The notes beneath the pieces were generated by a model. The model did not search any database and had not been told where the DNA came from. It saw only the letters and a list, made by a program, of their open reading frames with translations. Shown here piece by piece: positions 1 through 12,300 of a stretch of 64,000 nt of DNA; the first letter of the stretch is position 1, and every line of letters begins with the position of its first letter. The position numbers and the translations under genes were made by a program. This DNA comes from Linanthus parryae (Eukaryota > Streptophyta > Magnoliopsida > Ericales > Polemoniaceae): assembly GCA_023055425.1 (NCBI GenBank), contig JALGPY010000002.1, positions 140,427,927 to 140,491,926 on the forward strand. Reading direction: 5' to 3'.

Positions 1-825
1 AAACACACAAGAAGCCGCACAATAACCACAGGAGCCCTTCTCCATTCGTATAAATCATTACGTTGGGGTTACCCTGGAGCAACTTCTGGATGATGGCAGG
101 TTTGGCATAGTCTTTCAAGAAAAACATAATCCATTTAGACCATATGTTTTTCGCGCTAGAGGAAACATACATAAAGGTCTCGCAGGGTTCAATCTCGTTA
201 GGAGCCCCCGCGTAGCGGTTTTTTTTCAGAGTTGCAATACACTCCTGCATCTGCGCGAAGAGGGTAAGCTCCTCATCAGACTCTAAATCATACAAAGGGT
301 CGAAGGCTCCCATGCTCGGAAGCATCAAAATATTTTTCACGTCTTCAAGAGTAGGTGCGGCCTCGAAGGGAGAACGAATGGGTTTTTCTCGAGTAACGCG
401 AGAACATGACCCTTAGCATATCTTGATCGGCTTTTAGGTTGAAGTCGCACGAATGGCATTATAGATGCCGGCTTGCATTAGCACCTCCTCAGGTTGTTAA
501 GGATGAACGCAGTCCATTCATCCATCCCATCGAGTTTTTCCAGGAAGGCCAGAAAGAAGACATCATTGAATGGGAACATACCAACTTCAATACCAAGCCT
601 TTGTACATCATGAGCGTCTGCTAAATCCCAGTCTTCCCTGTTTGGTTCGGGCTTCAACTGAAGAGCAGCGACTGGAGGAGACGCCTGGGGAGCGTCTCCC
701 CGGATAGTAGCCAAATAAAAGTCGTCACCAACCAGATATGGAGCCTTGTACAAAACCTCCTTGGGAAGTTCCGGCACTTCAACGGTTTCCTTGTTCGACT
801 TCTTTGGGGCCATTGCTGTGAACAT
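1..825 (-). pseudogene. Antisense ORF of a Tat-type gypsy element (partial, broken)
   Basis: On the minus strand, codons from about 810 start with MAPKKSNKETV and stay open to about 478. After a frame change a second conserved-looking stretch (from about 380 to the window edge) reads on with segments such as SPFEAAPTLEDVKN and CETFMYVSSSAKNIW. The style resembles the plant-mobile-domain or putative gypsy-type transposon proteins found as extra ORFs in Tat-lineage elements. The LTR promoter just to the right points along the plus strand, so this reading frame is antisense to the element. A possible GT donor lies near 484, so an intron rather than a frameshift could join the two parts. The family name is inferred from sequence style only; the protein runs off the window. 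Confidence 0.4.
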
Positions 826-1284
826 AAACTACATATTACAAATCGACGGCATGCAAGAAGAAAGAAAAAGGGGGGAGAAGAGTATTTGCAGAATTCGACC
901 ACAAAATTCAAAATTTACAGCTATTCACTCACCTTGTTGACGATTGAGCGCTTGAACCTCCTGGGAGAATGTGTTGACAATCTGATCAAGAACCTGGTCG
1001 AAGGTTTCTGCTTCTTTCTAAATATTCTCTCTCTAATGCATACGAACTCAAAAGCAACAACAATGGAAAAGTTCTAATTGAAGAAATCAAAGGATATAAA
1101 TAGCCTTCAGATTGAAGAGTCGCAACTGCTGACGTCTGCGGAGTCAGCAATGCTTCGGTATCTCGCGAGATTGGCGAACCATCAAATCCTTCTGAGTTAT
1201 TCTTGCCTCGAAAATAGGCAAAAATCCGTGGACGGCGTCTGATTAACTTCACAGTGGCCACGCTTCGTCAGAAACCAAATGGCG

Positions 1285-1990
1285 CTTCTAAACCCTAGGC
1301 AATCATGGCTATGACTGGGGGCTAGGGATTTGAATTTCCTTTAAAAATCAAGAATTATGCGTGGAGCCCACACACGACTGATTTTACGCGATTACACAAC
1401 GCACGCGCGCGTGACATTCGCGTAAATGGGGCTAATGTAGATGGTGCTTTCCGGACAGACAGGTTATAGCCATGTGGCAGCCATCCAGCACACCTAGCCG
1501 TGCTCCATACACACCGGATAACTACCTATGCTTATCCACGTGGGGGCTGCGAGACAGGGCCCTCGCGTACCAACACGGGAGTCGTAGGGACTTAGTGGTT
1601 TGGAGGCTAGGGTAAGGCCCGTCACGCGCGTGCGACAAACAAGCTCGCGTGCGACCCTTTGTAACTGCTTTGAGAGACTTAACGGCCAAGTCCTATAAAC
1701 TCGGCTTGACCTCATAACAATCTACGGTATGTACGGTCAGGTGCTTAACGGTTCCTATATACACGGTCGAACGTGCTGTTACGGGGGCTACCATTAAGCC
1801 GCCATTTATGGTGAATTAACCCCCTCACAACGGTCACTTCCCCACTATATATAGGGTCGTTAGCCCTCCGTTGCGACACACGAGTGACAGACTAGTTCTA
1901 CACGAGATCTTCTGGACATACCGAAGCTCTGTCATGAAGTTGTCTCTCTCTCTCTCTCTCACATTTACCATTGCTTACCCTCTCTCTACA
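1285..1990 (+). mobile_element. Partial LTR of a Tat-type Ty3/gypsy element
   Basis: A purine-rich tract (GACTGGGGGCTAGGG, about 1312-1326) precedes a GC-rich block without ORFs. That block contains a TATA box (TATATATA, 1846-1853) followed by a CT-rich leader. This is the layout of a 3' LTR with its promoter. A similar arrangement recurs at 47640-48300. No partner LTR is inside the window, and the exact LTR ends are not resolved. Confidence 0.5.
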
Positions 1991-3083
1991 CACAGCCTAC
2001 ATCTCTCTGTGTTCTTATTCCCTACTTGAGGTGCACAATTGGATCTCTCCGAAGGATTTCCTTACGCACAGGAATTTTAATGATAGTTATGGTAACATCT
2101 ATAACTTATGGTATCCTCCCCCTACATGTCAAATCAAGCTGACTGTGATGGTAGAAAAAAAAGGAGAGCATGGAGTGACTAGTCATGGAGGTGTGATGAG
2201 GGATGAAACTGGCCAGTGAATAAAAAGGCTACATGGGTCAAACTGGGTTCAGTACAATTCTGGAGGCAGAGTTATGGAGCACCCATAGTGGCTACATAAT
2301 GTAATATAATAATTTACTAGCACCTTTATAGTAGTAGTAACATATCGGCCTCAGGATTCCACTAGGTAATTTAATGTGGAGTACCAGTTGGTACAACTGG
2401 TGTTGGGAATACAGTCTAATCCATTGGGTCGGGTCCAACTGGGTATACTTTTAACTACCCGCAGGTCACCCGATGCTGGTCGGGTTGGAGATTTGTGTAC
2501 CAGTAATCTTTTTTTTTCTGATAATTCGGAAAAACAAAGAGCATTACATAAACAAAAAGGAAGCAAAGGAAAACAGAAAAACAGAAAAATAAGGTAAAAG
2601 AAACAACAAAACAGCTACATCCACCAGTTATCAATTGAGTATAGTTATTATCCTTCCTTGTCGGGTTGTTTCGATTCGACCTAATTTCCATAGTCGTAAA
2701 AGACTTTTATAGTTATTATCTTTCCTTGTCGGGTTGATTCGATTCGGCCTAATTCCTATGGTTGTAAATGACTTTTTTGTAAATTACATCGTATAACCAG
2801 GTTCAAAACCAAGACCTCCTGCATGGACTTCAAATGATCTACCAGTCACATAACACCCATTTTCCGTTGTAAAAGACTTGATCCACCACACTAGTTGTGA
2901 GATGTAGTTTCCTTGTTTTATTTTTCGCAAAAGGAGGAAATGAAAATAAATGGAGATGGGGAGGGAAAAAAAGGAAAAGGTTCATGAGGAGCACATGAGA
3001 TTAGGTGGGTAGGTTGTACCGAATCACATGACTGATACGATTTCATTTCCTTCTATTCTCTCAAAAAGTGGTACTACAAATCT
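1991..3083. other. Intergenic stretch upstream of the BIM-like gene
   Basis: I see no gene here. It contains a 68 bp tandem duplication (2641-2776) and AT-rich sequence. The CT-rich stretch just before the start codon (about 3084-3363) is probably the 5' untranslated leader of the bHLH gene. Confidence 0.5.
2641..2776. repeat. 68 bp imperfect tandem duplication
   Basis: Two adjacent copies, 2641-2708 and 2709-2776, share ATAGTTATTATC, CCTTGTCGGGTTG and TTCGATTCG and differ by scattered substitutions. It is non-coding. Confidence 0.85.
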
Positions 3084-3363
3084 TTAATCTCTCTGTCTCT
3101 CCTGTACTCGATTGTACAATTTTGCCAGTAGGCCGGCGATTTTGGATACACGACCACGAACGGCTCTAAAGATCGACACCGAGGACAGTTTCAAACCTAA
3201 CCCACCCCTCATCGGAAGCTTCGAATCTGACCCAACAAGCGGTAATAGGTATTGATTCACAGATCTCCGTTTTTGGGTTTGTTTTTCCAATCCCTTCATC
3301 TCTTTGTGAGCACAGAAATTTTGAAATTGACACAGGGCTTGAGCTAAAATTGTCGTAACTACC

Positions 3364-6300
3364 ATGAAATCAGCAAAGGCTCACAGGGAAGACGAAGATG
3401 ACGAAGACGAAGAGCTGCTTTCCAGGAAAGAAGCCGCTTCCTCCATTAACAGAGGTAAATTTGTGCACATTCTTTAGGGTAAATGGTTCGTTTTTAGCTC
3501 ATGTGGAGAAAATAGTACTATCAGAGTGTTCACTACCCTTTTCTTGTTTGAATATTTGAGGGTCAATTCAATCATTTTGTGTGTGTGTGTTTGTGTTCTA
3601 ACCTGGGGTTTGTTGGCAGATGGGAAGAATGCCGACAAGGCTAATGCGATAAGGTCGAAGCATTCAGTCACAGAGCAGCGGCGGAGGAGCAAGATAAATG
3701 AGAGGTATGTTTCAAAACCTGGCGCGACGTATCTGTTGCTGGCACCACCACCTTTTTTATTTCATGTATGTTCTTTTGGTGCATTCAACAATAGCATACA
3801 TTATGGTTGCAATTTCTTTAGGAATTTGTCACTTTAATGAGTACGCATAGTCGTAGACTATTCTGCTCAAATCGATTTGTACCCGGTGAATTCTGATATG
3901 CTAACAGTGAAATATTGCTACCCAATTATGGCATTTTCCATGGTTAATATTTTCTGATGTCAGCTAGACAATCATGGATATGGATCCTAGCGGGGTGCGT
4001 TGCAAATAATAAATTAGATCAAGTTGGAAGAACACGTGGATAAAAGTTTCATACATCAAAGCTGCACTACCTTCCTTTTCTGATTGAAACATTTCTCTGA
4101 ACGTGTTTTTTAGTCGAAATACAATGTTACATTTGAGTCCAATCGTGCCGCTAACGAAAGGGCATTTCTTTGTATGTAATTTTCTATTTCGAAACAGTGG
4201 TGTATTTGCCTCCTAGTCATGCTCTTACATCAAGTATGGATGTCTTAAAGAAACCTAAAAATACCCACTAGCCAAGCCAGAAGCAGCCAGAACTAGCCAT
4301 TTCAGCTGACAATTTGACATGGCGATTGCAGAACTGAAAGAAAGAGACACGGTTTGGTTGACAATTTCTCTGTTAAAATGCCATATAAAGCGGACCAGTT
4401 GCGATGTCTTCACTTTCACGTTCGTGTGCCTAACCCCAAAATCTAGATTTTCTTATTTCATTGTGTATCCGGCCGAAATTCCGTGAGGGTTTGTTCCAGT
4501 TTCACATTTCAACTATTCATAAGTTCATTTAATCTGTCTTCTTTCCAGCTCACCCACCCTAATTGACCTGATAGTACATTGATTAGAAGATCATGTCACC
4601 CAAAAGGGGCAAGTCCGACAAGAAGATATATTAATCAGAGATTAAAAAGTTATTACCTTGAAGGGTAAAGAAATCTAAGTTGAATGGTGGAAACTCAGAA
4701 ATGGGATCAAAGTTCTCCATGAAAAATATACGAGGGTTATTGGTTAATCAGGTTTAGAAACACACTTTGAATGGAAATTCTTTTTTGTTTCTTTTGGATT
4801 AAATATAAGATCATCATTCAAATAGAAGTCCTATAAGAGAGGACCCCCTTGCAACAATGAAAATTGTAGATAGTGCACTGAAGTTACCTTTGCACATTAT
4901 ATACATAATCCCTTGGAACTTTGAAAGACAACAAAAAAAGCAAAAGCTTAGCAGCTTCCATCATCTTATTAGATTTTGGTGCAGCTTCAGGAGCTGGAAT
5001 CAACTGACAATGTAAAAGAGAGAGAGAGCAGTCGAACTACCCATCATGAATCATCGATTCATGGTATGATAGTGGCGTTCTAATCGAAGTGCAGCAAGAC
5101 AAGTCCTCCTTGAATATAGCAATCTGGCAGGCTTGAAGATGAGTGACTGGGGAAGGAGGGGGAGGGGAATCTAGAAATTTACCCTAGTTGGGGCTAACAA
5201 GCCGTAACCAATTTAAAGATGGTGTTTCTTGTCAATTTAAAATTATTTAGGGGCTGAATAGCGTTTCCAATGTGTGAAGTATAGGTTGTTGGGGGTATCA
5301 GTGGGGGCTAATTTGAATACATTACTGTGTGAAATATTAAGTTAACAATGGCTTCAGTGAAATAAATGTAGGAAATGGAGGCTATAGTTTAAAGGGTGTG
5401 GGGGATAAACTGAATAAATTTAAAATGCAGGGTATAAGATTAACAAAATAAAATTGAGCGGGGGCTATGTAAAGATTATATGGGTTATATGGACAATAAA
5501 TAGCTTTAGTGCATGTTTGGTACCGCCGATTTTAATCCAATTGGATTAAAATCGGCCTCTTTTCAACAATTTCATTTGTTATGCATGCAGATTTTAATCT
5601 GATAATCTGCAGATTAAAATAATCTCTGTGCAATTGTAGAATCTCCAAAATTGGAGATTATGCAGCTGAAAATCTCTGAAAAAAAATATTTTGATATTTT
5701 TTAACATTAGCATGATCAAAATTCAGTTATAAATAGGTGTATTCAATTATTTGACTTTAAAGCTCTTTAAATTTTGTTAAACTGATCAAGTTGGTGATCT
5801 ATAATTTCAGCTCATACCAAACAGATTGTGATTCTCAGTTAAGTTGGATTTTTTTCTCAGATTTTTTTCAGCTGATTATTTTTCAGCTGGTACCAAACAT
5901 GCTCTAAGAGCATGCTTTAGGGTAATTACTGTTATTATTATTTATTGTCTATTCCCTAGGTCAGTCTGTATAAGTGTAGTCCTGACTCTCAGTATCATAT
6001 ACAATTCATTATTTCATCTTTTGTCTATCATGGTATCAGAGCAGAAGATCCGTATCTTCTCTCCGTGCCCTAGCCGCACCATCTAACCCTACCCATCCAG
6101 CTGACGGAAACGGCGTAGCCATCATGGCTCAAACCGCGCCGCCCTACCGTTCCCACTGTTTTTGACGCCACCAAGCCACTGGTGGTGATCAATCTTACCA
6201 ACGCCATCCAAAAGCTCGTTGTCGGCAATTACACACTGTGGCAATCCCAAACAGATGTCTTGTTACTCTTTAGAGAACCTGGGAGACTCTTAGAAGTTGT

Positions 6301-9300
6301 ACTTTTATAATATACCATGTTTCTTCTTAACTTTCTGAACTATCATCTACTCATCTGTGACCAGATTGTATTGGTAAACCTTTAATGTACCGCTTTCTTT
6401 TATTTGCATTCAACTTGATTACTTTCCAAAACCGGGTCATATCTCCTCAATTGAATGATACGCGGGCAAATTCTAAGCAACAAAATCAAATTAACTTCGA
6501 TTGTCCCCGACTCTTTATCATTTGTCCACTACCATCTAAGTTTAAGTCTTCATGTTCTAATTGAACGACCTTTTTCTAAATGAAGGGACATTTGATTTCA
6601 AATTCCTTTTTATTGGTGAGATATTGGGGACAACAGACATTTTGTACACCAATATGCTCTCTTCTGAGTTCTAACATAACATATGGTATTCACTATGCAT
6701 GCATAGTCATATCTGCGGACTGCAGACATGGGCTACCAATACTCGTATCACCTCAACTCTCTTTATGTCGTAGATTGAATAACTAAATTTTGATAGATAG
6801 GTCACCACCAGAAAGCCATCTTACAGAATAATTGCCGTTTCTGGATTAATGGTTTCAAGGTGGTGTTGTGACTTGTATAGTTGACTTTGACTCATGATTC
6901 TTGAAGCTTCTTTTAATAGAGTTGCAAGCTTTGTGGAAGAAACACTAAGCGCAAACTAGTATCGTGTATGTTATTTAGTTCACCATTGGTTTTGGGGAAT
7001 AGGATGATGGACAAGCTCATTGGATTTGTTGTGGGATGGTGTACTTGAAATTACTTAGGCTGTCTGAAGCATTGTTCTCTGTCCGAAATTCCAAATACAG
7101 GAGGCGTGGAAGCTTTCAGGAATCTTAGAGATGCCAACAGGGTATTGATGTCAAATGTCCGTTAAGTTTATAAAGATAATCTTTAGAGCATGTTTGGTGG
7201 GGTACAAGAGAGGGGAAATTATTGTGAATCCTGGTAGGGGTATAACTTGGTGTTTGGTGCAAGGTAAAAAACACTTTCACCCCTCAAGTTTGATGTAAAG
7301 ACACTTCCACCTCCTTCCAGTTTGGGAAATGACACTTTCACCCCCTTCAATGTGCAAAATTCCATGACACCTACACTCTCTAATTGGGAATATGTTAGTC
7401 TGATGGTGGTGGTCCGTCACTGATAATAGTTTTGGGACAAATCTGCCCTCTTAAAGTATGAAATGACACAATCAGGGGGTGCAAGTGTCTTGAAGTTTGT
7501 CACACTGAAGGGGTGAAAGTGTCATTTCTCAATCTGGAAGGGGTGAAAGTTTCTTTGTGTCAAACCTGAAGGGGTGGAGTGTCTTTTACCCTTTGGTGTA
7601 GGGATAAAAAGTACCCCCTCATTGCTCAAGCGTCAAGGCGTCAATTTAAGCCCACCATGGTTGTTGGAAGAGTGGGATTCAATTATAAGGGGTAAGAAGA
7701 CCCATATGCCTTAACGCAAAATCAAAGTGACGTTCTCAAAATGTTTTCCTCTTTCTCTCCACTCACCACTATCACCTCAACCACCATGACTTGAACAAAC
7801 CAACTATCGAAAGTATGTGTTGCCAAATATTAGTAATAGTAGTGATAAAGAAGAAGAAGATGGTTCAGAACTGTGGGCACACATTTTATACTTCTCAGGT
7901 AGTCGATCTATTATGTTGTAATGTCGCAAACAAAAAAGTTACACAATCCTACCTGTATAACCACCTCTTACTATCAGTGCCGCCTACAGTACTGTGGATA
8001 CCCCCAAGTTTTAGTCATGCACAATATCATTTGGTGAAATTATGTGCATCACCGTCGTGGAATAGTATGGAACTTTACTCAGTATTGCATTATTGGAAGT
8101 TGAATTGAATGTGGAGTTCTTGCATGACCATGCCGCCTGCAGCTCGTTTGCAAAAGGTAATATCAACTTGTCAATCCTGGTTGCTGGAAAGAAGGAGGAA
8201 TAAGGTTATGGTGGGGTTTCTTTTATTGTTAGTTCGTTTGTAGACGCCTTTTCTGTGACTGAGTTAGGTCGAAACCTTCATCAAAGGTTGGTTTTTCTTC
8301 ATGAATGTAAAGGATGCTATTTGTCAACAGAGAACTTCAAGCTTCATGATCAGTATTAGCAGACTGACTTGTTGCTAAGGGCATGGTTAGGAAAGAAAGC
8401 AACATTTATTGCATTGCCCATACATGAGAGGTTTGTGGCTACATTTCTGAGGGAATGTTTTGTTCAGCCGTCCAACAAGCTATTTGATGAGGTATAATCA
8501 GTAAAATCTTTTTTGTAACGTAAAAAGAGTCCATACTAATATAAAGAACTAGTCAAAGTTTCTCATACGAAAAACTGATCTTGGGAATGTGATTAAACTA
8601 AGAGTCTAATAACATTGGTGAACACAAACACATCACCTTTCCATTCTCTCCTTCATTGACCAGGGTTTGATATTTGTTGGTTACTTCCAACCCAACGAGT
8701 TATCATGTTGATGCTTTTTGGGGTTTTGATTTCTGAGGTTCTAACTGTTACATATTATGTGTGTCAGTTGTTCCCTTTCCATCAAGGCAAACAAGAAGCA
8801 GAATTGCACGTAGAAATGAGATTAGAAAGACGCAACTGAAGGATTTCGATCCATTTAGTGGACCTGGTTAAAGTGGGAAAAGGATTGTTGTTGTATATGA
8901 TAAAACAACTTTCTTTCAGCCTTCTTATTGGTTGGTGATGACTAGGACAATCAAAGCTTTCTCATTACGTAGAAAGAACAAGTGTTTTGGAATTGGCACA
9001 ATGCTCGGTGGCTCTTATGGAGCTTTAAATGTCGCACCGATGTTTAAATTCACTATTTACATTTGTTTTATTGAAAGCACACGGGTAATAGACTAGTTAC
9101 AAATATCAACTGCTTCCTAAGTGGGCACTTTCAGATAAATAAGAAAGGGACTGTATATGAAAAAATTTCTGGTAATTGTAAATGCTTAATGACCTATTAC
9201 ATCTGTTAGCAACTTCTAAATACTACCTTTTCTTTTAACCATGAGAACAGAAATGTAATGTGTAAATGAATCATTAATATTTGGGTAAAAGACACTGACC

Positions 9301-12300
9301 ACCCCTGAGTTTTGGATAAATTCCACCCTGCTACCCTGTGTTTTGGAAAAAGACAGTTTGTACCTTTTTTGGATGGGACAAACGGTTGACTAACAGCAGA
9401 TAGAAAAGTCAATTTTACCCCTGAAATGTTATAAAATTACCTACTATATATTTATTCTTCACCTCATTTCTAACCTAATTCATCTCTCTCTCTTCCCCCA
9501 CTTTCTCTCTACGTCTCTTGCTGGGAACAATTAGAACACAGACACAGCCGCCTCCCTCCATTGGATCCATCTTCTTCTCCTTCTCTCCGCCACCACCACC
9601 ACTGTCCAGATCCGACAGTGATTAGCTACCTGAAGAAGGAGCAGATTATCCTTCACTCCCTCCATCTCCATCTTCTACATCTCCATCTTCTTCTTCTGCT
9701 GGGTCCAACGATTGCTGGCCTTGGGGGGTTGCTCAATCTGGGTTCTGGGTGTTGGAGAAGGAGCAACATCGACACAAGGGGAGGAGGAAGGGGTGGTCGA
9801 GGATCGACAAGAGTCACAGAGGAGGAAGCCTTGGTCGAAGTCACGGAGGCGGCAGAGGAAGACGCGCCGGCAGCCCCCCCCCCCCCCCCCCCCCCTTGCA
9901 ATTGTCGGTGAACTGGAAGCGTCGGTGGTTGGTTACGCCGAGATCTGCCTCCTCCCCCTCCGATCTCTATCAACGCTGCCACCAGCGTCTTCTTCCCAAC
10001 GCCGCCACCGGCGATCTTCTCCAACAGACGACGAGGAGCCATTACGGTCTGTTAGTGGGTTTGCAGTGGCGGCTAGGGTTTCCTCTCTGCTTCTTCGTCA
10101 ACGCCCATCTCACCAACAGGTCGAATCTAGAGGAAGAAGATGGCAGTAAAAGAGGTAACAGATCAACCACTGGGTTTCATCTGAGTGATTCCCCAATTCC
10201 CAAACTGATTCACTTGGTTGGGAAAGAAGTCGAGGTCCTCGAGGATGGATGGCTGACAGAAGTAGGAAACGTTAGAACTTGCTTTAGATTAATTATGGCT
10301 TGTAGATTTGGGAATCACATATGAACATTAACTGAAGGAAGGATTTCTTCAAGTATTTAGTAAATGAGAGCCAGTATATTGTAGCCAAAAAAAAGTTACA
10401 GGTTGTTGATTGTTGATGAATTTGGCTGCGAAATTTGAATTACAGAGCCTCTTTCATGTTGAATTTGAACTTATGTTACTTTGATTAATTTGTTTGTCTT
10501 GTGTTTATCTGGAATATGGAGAATTCGAATCTGCGAAATTGGTGTGTTCTCTGTGTTTTTGATGTTCATAATCAGAAACTCCTTCAAACTTTGTATTTGA
10601 GTTTTGATGTTTTTATAGATTCTTTTGTGAGCTTATCTTGTAATGTGGCTGTTATAGTCTTTCAGTTTTAATAAAAAAATTATTTGTGATTTGTTCTTGT
10701 TATTCATTTTGTTCTTGAATTGAACTAAGAATGTGGGTGATGTTACTTGTAGTTTGTTCAAAGTTTTTGGGTGGTGACGTTCTTAGTGTTCTTGGTGTTC
10801 TTATTGATAAACAAGGGCAAAAAAGTCCAGAAAATGCACAGGGGTAATACGGTCTGAAAAAATTCAATCACCCACTTTTCCAACGGAAAAATGACAGAAG
10901 GGTGCTAGGTGTCCACGGAATATTCCGTTAATAGGGTGCATAGTGTCTTTTTTCAAAACACAGGGTGGTATTATGTCTAAACTCAGGGGTGGTCAGTGTC
11001 TTTTACCCTTAATATTTTTATGTATTTACAAACAAAATTATTAAATGGGCATATAATATAGGAACAAAGCAATTGGAGGCAACTGATTCTTTTGACCAGC
11101 CCCATTTTAGTATCAGAAAAGACTTATTAAGTCATGTAACCTGTAAATGTTTTCAAGTCAATGGCTGAAAAACCTGATGGATGTCAATTTTTGTTCAGAT
11201 TTCAGTTACTAAGGGATCTTATACCTCACAGCGATCAGAAAAGAGACACAGCATCGTTTTTAGTAGAGGTATGATTCTTAATGTATTAACACATTACAAA
11301 GTTCTGTTGGAAAAAAAAAAAAAAAAAAGATTACCCTGACCTTATGATTGGTCTGCATGCAGGTGATTGAGTATGTCCAATATTTGCAGGAAAAGGTGCA
11401 AAAGTACGAGGGATCATACGAAGGGTGGAGCTCTGAGCCTACGAAGCTGATGCCATGGGTACATTGGTTGAAATGAATTGAAAAACCTTTTATTACAATG
11501 TTTCTCACATCCTACTATCATAAACCATAAAGATTGTATTTGTGGATTAGTAAGGTTTGAAAGTAAATTTAACTAAAATCTAACATTGCTCCTAACTACT
11601 GTAGATTATCTCTATCACCAGTCCGCACACTAATCTTTGATAAGTAAATTGAATGGTACCACATTAAGTTGTAAAACATAATACCGGATTAGGAGAAAGA
11701 ATAACATGAACTAATTCATGCGTCCACCTTTCCTAAAATGGATGTTCCGTTATGTGTCTGACTACCAAAAAGTAGCCTACATTTTCACTTTATACCTTTT
11801 GTAACATTTACACTTCACATGGAAAGTATCATACTCCCTCATTCCCGAAAATTGATTTCCCTTTCGACTTTTTACGCATTTTTAGGAGCCGATTCAAGAA
11901 CTTTTTAATCTTTTCGTAATGTAATTTTAAGAGAACACTGCAATATTATGAAAATGTAACCTAGGTTTTAGTACGGTTTTAAAAGTCTAATCGGCTCCTC
12001 AAAATGCCTGAAAAGTCATATAGGACACCTGTTTGGAAATTTTGTGAAAGTCAAATGAGACGCATAAAGTGGGACTTAGGGGGTACTTCATTTACGTTTA
12101 TTTGATACATGATGCATTTTTTCTAAAACAATTCAAGTGATTTAGTTTGATATCAGGTTTCTAAAGTTGTGCTTGTTTAACAAAGTCTTTTTCTCCTCTA
12201 TTCCACTTGTTGATAATAAGTTCCGATGTTATCGCTATGTGCATTACTTGACCGAAGAGATAGAATTCTTGCCAAGCCCCAAAATTTTGAAGTATCCTAC

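Noticed and set aside
7190..7640. A further MITE enclosing the Mutator MITE, starting GAGCATGTTTGGTGG
   Set aside because: The left end looks like a hAT-type MITE end, but I could not find a matching right end or target duplication.
9561..10324. Several overlapping frames of 116-191 codons on both strands
   Set aside because: They overlap in different frames in a GC-rich Pack-MULE core with a long C run. No family resemblance and no coding periodicity is evident; the open frames follow from base composition.
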